Positions 7,750 to 16,086 of a stretch of 64,000 nucleotides of DNA are shown piece after piece. The DNA comes from Streptomyces sp. SID12501 (GTDB taxonomy: Bacteria; Actinomycetota; Actinomycetes; Streptomycetales; Streptomycetaceae): assembly GCF_010550245.1 (NCBI RefSeq), contig NZ_JAAGLU010000015.1, forward strand, positions 1 through 64,000. Reading direction: 5' to 3'. Both the position numbers and the translations under genes were made by a program. The stretch's first letter is position 1. Each line of letters begins with the position of its first letter. The notes under the pieces were generated by a model. That model worked only from the letters and a program-made list of their open reading frames with translations, was not told the DNA's origin and searched no databases.

Positions 7750-9119
7750 CCAGACCGCTGGACATACCCACCGCTAGCCGCCGCTACGTCACGGTCTGCA
7801 CCCTCTTCTGGCTGCCTCTCGGGCTGACCATCGCCCCTGGCATCCTGCTGTTCACCGAGCGCGGCATGACCATGGCGGCCATCGCGGGCTTCTTCGCCGC
7901 GCACTCCCTCACCGCCGCAGCGCTGGAACTGCCCACCGGAGGACTGTCCGACGTACTGGGACGCCGCACTGTCCTGGCCGCCGCCGGCCTGCTGAACCTG
8001 GTCGCCTTGGCTCTTCTGGGTCTGGGCACCACTCCCTGGGTGCTCGGCCTGGGCATGGCGCTGATGGGTACGGGCCGTGCCCTGTCCAGCGGACCGGCCG
8101 AAGCCTGGTACGTCGACACCGTCCACGCCCATTCCGGCCCCGGCGCCGAACTGCGCACCGGCCTGGCACGCGGCTCCGCTGCGACATCCGCCGCGCTCGC
8201 CTCGGGCACCCTGCTCGGCGGCGCCCTGCCCTGGCTGCTCGGACTCGGACCCGACCTCGGTACCCGGCTGAGCCACGCCACCTCCGGGCTGGTGCTGCCC
8301 CTTTCCGTCCCGCTGCTGCTGGGTGCGGCGGTCGAGGTCGCCTTCGTGCTGTACGTCCTGACTGCTCTGCCCGAACCGCCCCGGCCGGCAGCCACCCTGC
8401 GTGACGTCCTCCGTGGGATCCCGGTCACCGTCGCGGGCGGGCTGCGCCTGGGTCGCCGCGATGTGCTGGTCCGCCGGGTGTTCCTCAGCGCAGGCGCTGT
8501 CGGCAGCGCCCTGGCCGCGATCGAACTGCTCACGCCGGGCCGTGCGGCGGCCCTTACGGGCGCATCGGAGTCGGGGGCGGTGCTCTTCGCCGCACTCGCG
8601 TGCGCCGGATTCATCTGCGGGGGTCTCGGCAGCCACCTCGCACCGCTGATCGCCCGGCTCGCGGGCAGCGGCGAACGCGCGGTCATGGTGAGCCTCGGCG
8701 CCGGCGCGAGCGGCCTGCTTCTGCTCGGCGCCACCGCAGCATCCACAGGAGTGGCCTCCATGATCCTCGCGGCCACCGGCTACGGCCTGGTCTACCTCGG
8801 ACTCGGCGCGGCGGGACCCAGCGAGAACGACATCCTGCACCGCCGTGTCGACAGCGCGGGCCGGGCCACGGCACTGTCCGTCCAGTCCCTCGCCCTGCAA
8901 CTGGTAGGAGCCCTTACCGGTTTGGTCGTCGGCGTCCTTCCACCAGGGCCGCTTCCCTGGCTGCTGGGAGGCACCGCGCTCCTGGCAGGAACACTCCTAT
9001 GGGCCCACCGCAGCGAGCCCACACATCCCACTCCGCCGACAAAACCTCAGCCGCACACCGTGCCCTCTGCCCCGAGCACCGTCGGCTCCGACCCGCATCA
9101 AGCGAATGCCGGTCAGTAG
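7746..9119 (+). CDS. MFS transporter
   Basis: A 457-residue integral membrane protein with about twelve hydrophobic segments. The first half carries the MFS loop motif in the form LPTGGLSDVLGRRTVLAAAG (a D-x2-G-R-R variant). Its ATG overlaps the stop of the ArsR-type regulator, so the two are co-translated. MFS proteins coupled to ArsR/HTH_20 regulators generally export a drug or metabolite sensed by the regulator; the substrate cannot be read from sequence. The C-terminal 40 residues after the last membrane helix are a hydrophilic Pro/Thr-rich tail. Confidence 0.88.
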   Translation: MTRPLDIPTASRRYVTVCTLFWLPLGLTIAPGILLFTERGMTMAAIAGFFAAHSLTAAALELPTGGLSDVLGRRTVLAAAGLLNLVALALLGLGTTPWVLGLGMALMGTGRALSSGPAEAWYVDTVHAHSGPGAELRTGLARGSAATSAALASGTLLGGALPWLLGLGPDLGTRLSHATSGLVLPLSVPLLLGAAVEVAFVLYVLTALPEPPRPAATLRDVLRGIPVTVAGGLRLGRRDVLVRRVFLSAGAVGSALAAIELLTPGRAAALTGASESGAVLFAALACAGFICGGLGSHLAPLIARLAGSGERAVMVSLGAGASGLLLLGATAASTGVASMILAATGYGLVYLGLGAAGPSENDILHRRVDSAGRATALSVQSLALQLVGALTGLVVGVLPPGPLPWLLGGTALLAGTLLWAHRSEPTHPTPPTKPQPHTVPSAPSTVGSDPHQANAGQ

Positions 9120-9281
9120 CACCCGGGACCAACAACCCGCAGATCGACAAGCACAGAGGCATGCAGCGGGGTCCGCCCGTTGAGCGCGACGGAGTGTCCG
9201 AAGCCTCGAAATGAAGGGCACCCGAAGGAACCCTCCGCACCTCCGCGTGCGCCCACCCTCCACCCGTGATCGGATGCTGAA

Positions 9282-11036
9282 GTGGACCGGCAGCGGGCCG
9301 GCGGCGAGAGCGCGGGCGAGAGTGAGGGTGCGGGCGTGGAGGCGCCGGAGGGTGGTCCGGGGTTCTGGCGCGTCTGGTCGGCGCGGGTGCGGGAGCTGCT
9401 GGGGCAGATTCTCGACGGGACGCCCGCCGCCATCGCCGTCCTCGACACCGAGCTGCGCTTCCGGTACGTCAACGCCACCCTCGCGCACATGAACGGCGTA
9501 CCGGCCGCCGAGCACCTCGGCCGTACCGTCGCCGAGGTCGTCCCGGGGGTCGAGGCACGCGAGGACGTGCTGCGGGCCGTCATCGCGGACGGCATCCCGC
9601 GCGAGATCATCTCCAGCGGCCATACCCAGGCCGACTCCCCGCTGGAACGGCGCTACTGGCACGGCGCCTACCACCGGCTGAGGCAGGACGGCCGGACGCT
9701 GGGGATCGTCGGCATCGTGCTGGAGATCTCGGCCGCCCGGCAGGAGCAGCGGGAGCTGGAGCGGGCCCGCGAGCGCCTCGCCCTGCTCGACGAGGCCGCC
9801 ACCCGGGTCGGTACCACCCTGGACATGGACACCACCTGCCAGGAGCTGGCCGAGTTCCTGGTGGCGAAGCTCGCCGACGCCGCCACCGTGAAGGTCCTCC
9901 CCGAGCACGGCACCAGCCGGGCGCCCCGCGACGGATCCCTGCGGCTCCGCCGGGCGGCGCTGGCCGCGGTGCCGGAGCTGGAAGGGGCGATGCGGCCCCT
10001 GGGGCGGCCCGGCGAGTACGTCGATCATCAGCCCGGCTCGTCCGTCGTGCGTTGTCTGGCGGACGGTCGTCCGGTGATCGACAACCTGATGGACGAGCAG
10101 GACATCGGCCGCGCCGCCGCCCACACCGGCAACGTCGCCGCCTATCTGGCAGCCGGCATCCACTCCGCCCTGATCGTGCCGCTCACCGCCCGCGGCCACG
10201 ACGTGGGCACCGTCACCATGGTCCGGGCGGGCGACTCACCCCTGTTCGACGAGACCGACGCCGTGATCGCCCAGGACCTGGCCGGCCGGGCCGCCATCAG
10301 CCTCGACAACGCCCGCCGCTACACCACCGAGCACAACGCCGTCGTCCAGTTGCAGCGCGCCCTGCTCGCCGAGCCGGGCCGGCCGCACCCGGACATCGAC
10401 GTCGCCTACCGCTACCGGCCCGCCGGGCGGGGTGTGCTCGTCGGCGGGGACTGGTACGAGACCGTCGCCCTCGACGACGGACGTACGCTGCTGGCCCTCG
10501 GCGACGTGATGGGCCACGGCCTGGAGGCCGCCGTCGCGATGAGCCGCTACCAGGCCATGCTGCGCGTGGTCGCCGCCCGGGAACCCGGCCCCGACCGCAT
10601 CCTGCTCGAACTCGACCACCTGCTGCACACCACCGCCGCCGACCGTCCCGCGACCTGCCTGATCGCCATCGCCGACCCGCGCCGGGGCATCTGCACCTAC
10701 GCCAGCGCCGGACACCTTCCCCCCGTCGTCTTCCGCCCCGACGGCCGGGCCACTCTCCTCCCCGTCCCGCCCGGACCGCCCCTGGGCACCGGCCACAGCC
10801 GCTACGTCTCCTTCACCGCCCCCTGCGAGCCGGATCACACCCTCCTCCTCTACACCGACGGTCTGATCGAACGCCGCCACGAGGACATCGACGCCTCCCT
10901 GCGCCGTCTCACCCGCGTCCGTGGCTGCCCGGCCCCCGAGGATCTCCTCGACCAGGTCCTCGACGAGGTCGCCCCCGCCGACCCGGAGGACGACATCGCC
11001 CTGGTCGCCGCCAGGTACAACCCGGCCGGAGGCTAG
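9282..11036 (+). CDS. PAS-GAF-SpoIIE family serine phosphatase
   Basis: A 584-residue signalling phosphatase. A PAS sensor domain covers about 42-150 (DGTPAAIAVLDTELRFRYVN), a GAF domain about 170-345 (LDEAATRVGTTLDMDTTC to AISLDNARRYT), and a SpoIIE/PP2C catalytic domain about 355-584. The catalytic domain shows GGDWYETVALDDGRTLLALG with its metal-binding Asp, GDVMGHGLEAA, LLLYTDGLIE, and a final DDIALVAAR. Such proteins dephosphorylate STAS-type anti-anti-sigma factors. The GTG at 9282 is the first plausible start. A weak hairpin overlaps the stop codon. No STAS partner is adjacent. Confidence 0.88.
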   Translation: MDRQRAGGESAGESEGAGVEAPEGGPGFWRVWSARVRELLGQILDGTPAAIAVLDTELRFRYVNATLAHMNGVPAAEHLGRTVAEVVPGVEAREDVLRAVIADGIPREIISSGHTQADSPLERRYWHGAYHRLRQDGRTLGIVGIVLEISAARQEQRELERARERLALLDEAATRVGTTLDMDTTCQELAEFLVAKLADAATVKVLPEHGTSRAPRDGSLRLRRAALAAVPELEGAMRPLGRPGEYVDHQPGSSVVRCLADGRPVIDNLMDEQDIGRAAAHTGNVAAYLAAGIHSALIVPLTARGHDVGTVTMVRAGDSPLFDETDAVIAQDLAGRAAISLDNARRYTTEHNAVVQLQRALLAEPGRPHPDIDVAYRYRPAGRGVLVGGDWYETVALDDGRTLLALGDVMGHGLEAAVAMSRYQAMLRVVAAREPGPDRILLELDHLLHTTAADRPATCLIAIADPRRGICTYASAGHLPPVVFRPDGRATLLPVPPGPPLGTGHSRYVSFTAPCEPDHTLLLYTDGLIERRHEDIDASLRRLTRVRGCPAPEDLLDQVLDEVAPADPEDDIALVAARYNPAGG

Positions 11037-11048
11037 AATTCCGGCCGG
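11022..11048 (+). terminator. Hairpin across the SpoIIE-phosphatase stop codon
   Basis: CCGGCCGGA (11022-11030) pairs perfectly with TCCGGCCGG (11040-11048) around the stop codon. It may attenuate read-through into the SRPBCC gene that starts 24 bases later. Confidence 0.4.
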
Positions 11049-11071
11049 TCGACGACAGGGAGCAGGGAATC

Positions 11072-11590
11072 ATGACAGCGGACCATGCGCAGGCCCAGGA
11101 TCAGGACCAGGCGGCGGAGAAGGTGGAGCGGTTCGAGGTGAGCCGTGCCATCGCCGCACCGGCGACCCGGATATTCGGCCTGCTGTGCGATCCCGACGGG
11201 CATGTGGCGATCGACAGTTCGGGCATGCTCCAGGCCGCCGACGGCGAGGCCGTGCGCGCGGCCGGGGACTCGTTCGTCGTCCACATGGACCGCGAGGCGC
11301 TCAACGACCGGCCGATGGGCCGCTACGACGTCACCGTGGAGATCACCCGGTTCGAGCAGGACACGCTCATCGAGTGGACGCCGACGTCCCCCGCCCTCCA
11401 GCCCTCCGTCAACCACCACTTCGGCTACCGGCTCCGCCCCACGGCGAACGGCACCGAGGTGACCTCGTACTACGACTGGAGCCGCATCCACGAGCGGTAC
11501 CGGGCCGCCGGGATCTTCCCCATCCTCCAGGAGTCCGCACTGCGCGCCACCCTCGGCATCCTCGCCCGGACGGTCGAGCGGGGCGCCTGA
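11072..11590 (+). CDS. SRPBCC-fold (START-like) protein
   Basis: A 172-residue protein with the polyketide-cyclase/SRPBCC pattern. The N-terminal strand is FEVSRAIAAPATRIFGLLCD (residues ~21-40), with a central curved sheet around TVEITRFEQDTLIEWTPTS and a C-terminal long helix ending ATLGILARTVE. These proteins bind hydrophobic ligands in a cavity; the ligand is unknown. It starts 35 bases after the phosphatase stop, with AGGGAGCAGGG upstream of the ATG. The next gene has its own promoter-like dyad. Confidence 0.8.
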   Translation: MTADHAQAQDQDQAAEKVERFEVSRAIAAPATRIFGLLCDPDGHVAIDSSGMLQAADGEAVRAAGDSFVVHMDREALNDRPMGRYDVTVEITRFEQDTLIEWTPTSPALQPSVNHHFGYRLRPTANGTEVTSYYDWSRIHERYRAAGIFPILQESALRATLGILARTVERGA

Positions 11591-11652
11591 ATCCTGTCCT
11601 GGCCCTCCCTCTCCGGCGTACGAACTCTGTACAGTCCAGTCCCACACGGAGA

Positions 11653-11669
11653 TGAGAACCAGATTCTCA
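11653..11669 (+). promoter_or_regulatory. Dyad TGAGAA-N5-TTCTCA, candidate operator
   Basis: TGAGAA and TTCTCA form a 17-bp inverted repeat 12 bases upstream of the dehydrogenase start, between the SRPBCC stop and the ACAGGAG ribosome binding site. The position suits an operator or a TetR-type binding site. The cognate regulator is not visible nearby. Confidence 0.45.
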
Positions 11670-11680
11670 GACAGGAGAAC

Positions 11681-12520
11681 ATGGTGCGTGCCGACATCGT
11701 GAAGGCTGGGTTCATCGGGCTCGGCAGCATGGGACTGCCGATGGCGCGCCGCATCCGGGCCGAGGGGCACGACCTCACCCTCTACGCCCGCCGGCAGGCT
11801 TCCCTCGCGCCCTTCGCGGGTGCGGACGGCGTCACGTTCGCGGCGACTCCGGCCGAGTTGGGCGCGGCTGTGGACGTGGTCGGCATCTGCGTCTTCGACG
11901 CGGCGGGCGTGGAGGAGGTCGTGTTCGGGCCGGACGGGCTGGCCGGCGCTCTCAAGGCGGGGAGCGTGGTGCTCGTACACAGCACGCTGTCGCCCACGCA
12001 GATACGGGGGATCGCGGAGCGGGCAGCGCCGTACGGTCTCCGTGTCCTCGACGCGCCGGTCAGCGGAGGCGCCGAGCGAGCCCTCGCCGGTGAGCTGACG
12101 ATCATGGTGGGCGGTGACGCGGAGGCGCTCGCCGACGTCTCCGGTCTCCTGTCGTCGCTCTCGCGGCATGTCGTGCATCTGGGCGGGGTCGGGGCCGGGT
12201 CGTACGCGAAGCTCGTCAACAACACCCTGTTCGCCGCGCAGATCGCCCTCGCGGACGACGCGATGCGGGCCGGCGAGGCGCTGGGTGTCGACCCGGCGGG
12301 CCTCGCCGACATCCTGACGACGAGCAGTTCGGCCTGCGTCGCCTCGGGAGTCCGGCTGCGGGCCGGCTCCCTCGCGGGGATCGCCGGTACGCCCGCCGAC
12401 GCGGCCCTCACCAAGGACGTCACGCTGACGGCCGACCTGCTCGGTGACGCTCCCGGCAGCGAACTCGTCGACGTGGCAAGGCGGTTCGTCGCCGGGATGC
12501 GCGCGAGCGACCGGCCCTGA
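11681..12520 (+). CDS. NAD(P)-dependent beta-hydroxyacid dehydrogenase (HIBADH family)
   Basis: A 279-residue Rossmann-fold enzyme of the 3-hydroxyisobutyrate dehydrogenase family. The N-terminal dinucleotide motif is GFIGLGSMGLPMARRI. The substrate loop is DAPVSGGAERALAGELTIMV (about 125-145). The catalytic lysine lies in GSYAKLVNNTLF, followed by the C-terminal helical domain. It likely oxidises a short beta-hydroxyacid or reduces the semialdehyde; the exact substrate is unknown. A clear ACAGGAG ribosome binding site supports the ATG at 11681. A nested hairpin follows the gene. Confidence 0.87.
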   Translation: MVRADIVKAGFIGLGSMGLPMARRIRAEGHDLTLYARRQASLAPFAGADGVTFAATPAELGAAVDVVGICVFDAAGVEEVVFGPDGLAGALKAGSVVLVHSTLSPTQIRGIAERAAPYGLRVLDAPVSGGAERALAGELTIMVGGDAEALADVSGLLSSLSRHVVHLGGVGAGSYAKLVNNTLFAAQIALADDAMRAGEALGVDPAGLADILTTSSSACVASGVRLRAGSLAGIAGTPADAALTKDVTLTADLLGDAPGSELVDVARRFVAGMRASDRP

Positions 12521-12546
12521 CCCGACGGTGGGTCACCTGGCCGGTC
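12509..12546 (+). terminator. Nested hairpin after dehydrogenase gene
   Basis: An outer stem GACCGGCC/GGCCGGTC (12509-12516 and 12539-12546) encloses an inner stem TGACCC/GGGTCA (12518-12523 and 12530-12535). It begins at the very end of the coding region and probably terminates the dehydrogenase transcript. Confidence 0.55.
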
Positions 12547-12707
12547 CGCGGTGACCGCCCGGGCCTCTCGGAACCCTGTGCAACGACTGTGTACCGGGAA
12601 TGCGGCGGAACAGTCGCAAACCCTGGCACAGCAGATCCCGCTGCTACCTTCGCCCGACGATCATCGAGCGGAACGGCCTCACCGCCGCTCCTGGCAGGGG
12701 AGGACCC

Positions 12708-13385
12708 ATGGCCGGCGAACGCACGACGAGCCGTCTCAGACCCAGGCATCGCACCGTCCGGGCCGTGGTGCTCCTCACCGCGCTCGGCACGGCCACGCTG
12801 ACTGGTTGTGGAGGCTCGGGCGAGAACACCGCGGCGCAGGACAAACCGGCCGCCGCCGCCGGCACTCCCTCCGCCGACCACAGCGCGGCGACGACCGCCC
12901 CGCCGTCGACGCCGCCACCGACGGCGAAGGGAGCCGCCACGAAACCGGCCGCGCCCGCACCCGTGTCGGCGCCTGCACCGGCGCCCGAACCAGCATCCGT
13001 GCCGACACCCGCCGCGGACTCCGGCCCGACACCGGGCTGCGACCACAAGATGCCGATCTCGCCGGACGAGGTCGCGGTGTATGGATACACCCCCGAAGGC
13101 GGCAGCCTCAGCCTGATCGTCAAAGCCGGCGCCTGGGGCTGCCCCGACCCCGACACCGACGGCCCGCCGTTCGTGACGACCGGCAAGGAGTACGCCCTGC
13201 CGCTGGACCAGGCCGCCTATGTCACCGCCACCAACCCCATCACCGAGAGCAGCGAGAACCAGCACATCGGCGTACAGGAACTCCTCGACTGGCTGGACGC
13301 CCACCCCGACTCCGGCCTGGTCTTCAAGTACCACGCCGGAGCGGACGGAACAGTCGACGATCTCCAGCAGGAGTTCACCCCGTGA
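12708..13385 (+). CDS. Predicted lipoprotein, function unknown
   Basis: A 225-residue exported protein. Basic residues (RTTSRLRPRHR) precede a hydrophobic stretch and the lipobox LTGCGG at about residues 31-36, so Cys is lipidated and the protein anchored outside the membrane. Residues about 45-105 are a Pro/Ala/Thr-rich linker. The globular C-terminal part starts at GCDHKMPISPDEVAVYGYTP and has a Cys pair that could form a disulfide. I do not recognise the domain. The ATG at 12708 follows an AGGGGAGGA ribosome binding site; an in-frame ATG further upstream has none and would disrupt the signal peptide. Confidence 0.8.
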   Translation: MAGERTTSRLRPRHRTVRAVVLLTALGTATLTGCGGSGENTAAQDKPAAAAGTPSADHSAATTAPPSTPPPTAKGAATKPAAPAPVSAPAPAPEPASVPTPAADSGPTPGCDHKMPISPDEVAVYGYTPEGGSLSLIVKAGAWGCPDPDTDGPPFVTTGKEYALPLDQAAYVTATNPITESSENQHIGVQELLDWLDAHPDSGLVFKYHAGADGTVDDLQQEFTP

Positions 13386-13439
13386 GTCCACACCCCGTGG
13401 TTCCACGCCCGTAGGCGTCGGCAGCCCAACTCGCCGACC

Positions 13440-13678
13440 GCAGACGGAACATCATGCGCATCGCCGCGTCCAGCGCCGGCCGCCGGCCGCCGGTCCAGAA
13501 CTGTCGGCGTCGCGACGGAGAACCGGGGGCGATTGCGTTGAAGTCGCGAGCGGCGTGACCGATCTGGTCCCCGTGCGTGACAGCAAGGCGCTTCTCGCCC
13601 CTGCGTCGGCGTTCACGCAGGGGCGCCTGGGGCGCGTTCGTCGTCGCGCTCAAGAACGTCACAGCACTGATCGTCTGA
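13440..13678 (+). pseudogene. Broken DUF397 gene
   Basis: GGDCVEVASGVTDLVPVRDSK is read in one frame from about 13526. The expected C-terminal part (WGAFVVALKNVTALIV, stop at 13676-13678) is in another frame. A frameshift between these halves destroys the DUF397 fold. The N-terminal KSSYS block is degraded to SELSAS, and no partner XRE gene adjoins it. It is probably a relic of a third WhiJ-like cassette. Confidence 0.6.
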
Positions 13679-13893
13679 CGCAGCCGCTCGCGTCCCCGGT
13701 CCGCAACGGCCGGAGCGTCGGCCCATTCGGCCTGTTCCCTGAGCCGCCAAGGAACAACGCCGGCGTGTCCATGAACCGCCCTGCCCGACCTCGCCCAGCC
13801 GCGCCGCGCTCCAACACCGCCCGATCCAACAGCTCCAGAGCTCTGTCTTCCTTCCGGTCCGCCTCGTCCCGCTTCCGGTGGGTGCCAGGAGAA

Positions 13894-13928
13894 GCGGGCC
13901 CGGACCCGGACGTCCCGGACGGGCCCGC
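13894..13928 (-). terminator. Terminator of the ammonium transporter gene
   Basis: GCGGGCCCG (13894-13902) pairs with CGGGCCCGC (13920-13928), with additional GGAC/GTCC pairing inside. It lies about 27 bases past the transporter stop on the minus strand. Confidence 0.65.
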
Positions 13929-13954
13929 AACGGCCGGCGGCGGAGGATGGCCCC

Positions 13955-15253
13955 CTATCCCGCAGCGACAGGCTCCGGTACGGGGGACGTGGTGGCCGGT
14001 GGGTGGGTGAGGTCGTAGGCGCTCTCCGCGTGCAGGTGGACGTCGACGCCCTCCTGTTCGACCTCGGGGCGCACCCGCAGGCCCATTGTCTTGTCCAGGG
14101 CCTTGGCGATCAGCCAGGTCACGGTGAAGGAGTACGCGAGGACGGCGAACGCGCCGACCGCCTGCTTGCCGAGGAGGGAGAAGCCGCCGCCGTAGAGGAG
14201 GCCGTCGACGCCGTTCGGGGCGTCCGACGTGGCGAGGACACCGACCAGCAGGGTGCCGGTGAGGCCTCCGACGAGGTGGATGCCGACGACGTCGAGGGAG
14301 TCGTCGTAGCCGAATTTGTACTTCAGGCCGACCGCGAGAGCGCACACCGCGCCGCCGACGGCGCCGAGGGCGAGGGCGCCGACCGGGGAGACCGCGCCGC
14401 AGGACGGGGTGATCGCCACCAGGCCGGCGATGGCGCCGGAGGCGGCGCCGAGCGTCGTGGAGTGGCCGTCGCGGACCTTCTCGACGAGGAGCCAGCCGAG
14501 CATCGCCGAGCAGGTGGCGGTGAAGGTGTTCAGTACGACGACGGAGGCGGCGTTGCCCGAGGACAGCGCGGAGCCGCCGTTGAAGCCGAACCAACCGAAC
14601 CACAGCAGGCCCGCGCCGAGCATCACCAGGGGCAGGTTGTGCGGGCGTTCCTGGCCGCCCTTCTTCTGCCAGCCGATGCGTCTGCCGAGGACGAGGATCA
14701 CGGCCAGCGCCGCCGCGCCGGAGTTGATGTGGACGGCCGTACCGCCCGCGTAGTCGATGGCGCCGAGCTTGTTCACGATCCAGCCGCCCGTCACGCCCTT
14801 GCCGTCGAAGGCGAACACCCAGTGGGCGACCGGCAGATAGACCAGCGTGACCCAGATGCCGGAGAAGGCCATCCAGGCGCCGAACTTGATACGGTCCGAG
14901 ATCGCGCCGCAGATCAGGGCGGCGGTGAGGGCCGCGAACAGGGCCTGGAAGGCGGCGAAGACGGAGAGCGGGATGACCGCCTTCGGGTCGTCCGCGATGA
15001 CGCCGCTCATGCCGAAGAACTCGGAGACGTCACCGAGCAGGCCGGCGCCGCCGATCGAGTCGCCGAAGGCGGCCGAGAAGCCGTAGACGACCCAGATGCA
15101 GCCGACCAGGGCGACGGACCCGAAGGTCATCATGATCATGTTCAGGACGCTCTTGGCGGCGACCATGCCGCCGTAGAAGAGCGCCAGGCCCGGCACCATC
15201 AGACAGACGAGTGCCGTGCTCGCGAGCATCCAAGCGGTACTTCCGGTGTCCAT
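13955..15253 (-). CDS. amt: Ammonium transporter (Amt family)
   Basis: A 432-residue membrane channel with about eleven transmembrane helices. Family motifs include GLALFYGGMV near the N-terminus, the conserved DYAGGTAVHINSGAAALA (pore-lining histidine region), and GADLLWFGWFGFN-like GAGLLWFGWFGFNGGSAL. Near the C-terminus, GIHLVGGLTGTLLVGVLA carries the second pore histidine. It moves ammonium (and often methylammonium) across the cytoplasmic membrane. I chose the ATG at 15253 because GGAG sits seven bases upstream; a GTG two codons earlier overlaps that site. It is the last gene of a co-directional set with glutamine synthetase-like and glutamate synthase-like genes, and shares a promoter motif with the first gene of the set. 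Confidence 0.92.
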   Translation of the reverse strand: MDTGSTAWMLASTALVCLMVPGLALFYGGMVAAKSVLNMIMMTFGSVALVGCIWVVYGFSAAFGDSIGGAGLLGDVSEFFGMSGVIADDPKAVIPLSVFAAFQALFAALTAALICGAISDRIKFGAWMAFSGIWVTLVYLPVAHWVFAFDGKGVTGGWIVNKLGAIDYAGGTAVHINSGAAALAVILVLGRRIGWQKKGGQERPHNLPLVMLGAGLLWFGWFGFNGGSALSSGNAASVVVLNTFTATCSAMLGWLLVEKVRDGHSTTLGAASGAIAGLVAITPSCGAVSPVGALALGAVGGAVCALAVGLKYKFGYDDSLDVVGIHLVGGLTGTLLVGVLATSDAPNGVDGLLYGGGFSLLGKQAVGAFAVLAYSFTVTWLIAKALDKTMGLRVRPEVEQEGVDVHLHAESAYDLTHPPATTSPVPEPVAAG

Positions 15254-15301
15254 GCGCACACTCCACGGAGAAGTCCAACTGAGGGAAACGATGTTTCACC
15301 G

Positions 15302-15328
15302 CAGTAGACAGGTGGTGCGTTACAGGAC
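15302..15328 (-). promoter_or_regulatory. Shared motif upstream of amt (copy 1)
   Basis: Read on the minus strand this is TGTCTACTG-N2-GTG-N-AACA, preceded by GTAAC. Nearly the same motif lies upstream of the GS-like gene near 21.61 kb. Its CAGTAGACA block starts 48 bases before the amt ATG, against 45 bases in the other copy. The GTAAC and GAAAC pieces resemble half-sites of actinobacterial GlnR boxes, but the spacing is not canonical. Confidence 0.55.
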
Positions 15329-15365
15329 AGCTCCATGGCCGATTAAGGCCGGGTTTCCGTAGCCG

Positions 15366-15400
15366 TGGCTGGGTTTCGGTGGCCAGGTTTCGGTGGCCAG
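15366..15400. repeat. Short tandem repeat GTTTCGGTGGCCAG
   Basis: Two adjacent copies of GTTTCGGTGGCCAG and a partial third (CTGGGTTTCGGTGGCCAG...) lie between the XRE-cupin stop and the amt promoter. The function is unknown. Confidence 0.6.
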
Positions 15401-15417
15401 GTCTCAGCGCCTGAGCC

Positions 15418-16077
15418 TCAGTGCTGCGGGCTGTCCCCGAAGGCCGTCACCGTCAGGAAGCGGATGGGGAGTTCGACCAGCCGCTCCGGTCCGTGCGGGG
15501 CCTCTCCGTCGAACTGGAGGGCGTCACCGGGGCGCAGGGTGTAGCTGGACTTGCCGTGGCCGTAGATCATGACGCCCTCCAGCATGTAGAGGAGCTCGGT
15601 GCCGGCGTGCTGGAAGAGCGGGAAGACCTCGCTCTGTTCGGTCAGTGTGACCAGCAGGGCGTCCATGCGCTTGTGGGCGCCCCTGAGCGAGCCGAGCTGG
15701 GCGTACTCGTGGCCGACCCTCGTACCCCGCCGCACGATCCGGGCTCCGTGGTCGGCCGGGACGAAGACGGCCTCGCGTTCGTCGTCCATGCCGCGGAACA
15801 GCGCGGTGACCGGGACGTCGAGACCGCGCGCGAGCCGGGAGAGCGTGGTGAGACTGCACGCGGTCTGGGCGTTCTCGATCTTCGACAGCATGGCCTTGGA
15901 GATACCGACCCGGATCGCCATCTCACCGACCGACAGCCCCGCCGCCTGCCGGTACTCACGCGCCCGGACCGCGATGACGCGCTCCAGCGCCTTGTCGTCG
16001 GAGACCTCGGAGGCCTCGGAGTATTCGGGGGCTTTGGAGTCCTCGGGGGCTTCGCCATCTTCGTGGTGCTCGGTCAT
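15418..16077 (-). CDS. XRE-family regulator with C-terminal cupin
   Basis: A 219-residue regulator of the PuuR/HTH-cupin class. Residues about 1-28 are an acidic low-complexity tail (PEYSEASEVSDD). The helix-turn-helix follows at about 35-90 (YRQAAGLSVGEMAIRVGISK, MLSKIENAQTACSL), then a cupin_2 domain at about 135-210 (FQHAGTELLYMLEGVMIYG, YTLRPGDALQFDGEAPHGPE). Such proteins sense a small metabolite through the cupin and regulate neighbouring catabolic genes. It sits 9 bases downstream of the sarcosine-oxidase-type gene in the same direction, so it probably controls this amine/nitrogen cluster. Confidence 0.87.
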   Translation of the reverse strand: MTEHHEDGEAPEDSKAPEYSEASEVSDDKALERVIAVRAREYRQAAGLSVGEMAIRVGISKAMLSKIENAQTACSLTTLSRLARGLDVPVTALFRGMDDEREAVFVPADHGARIVRRGTRVGHEYAQLGSLRGAHKRMDALLVTLTEQSEVFPLFQHAGTELLYMLEGVMIYGHGKSSYTLRPGDALQFDGEAPHGPERLVELPIRFLTVTAFGDSPQH

Positions 16078-16086
16078 CGGCGCAGT

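Noticed and set aside
7644..8900. Antisense frame over the MFS gene
   Set aside because: Gln/Gly-rich nonsense; the hydrophobic helices are on the plus strand.
9120..9281. Intergenic stretch whose minus strand reads GFGHSVALNGRTPLHASVLV
   Set aside because: It has a protein-like look and may be a relic of a repeated element, but there is no start or domain to support a gene.
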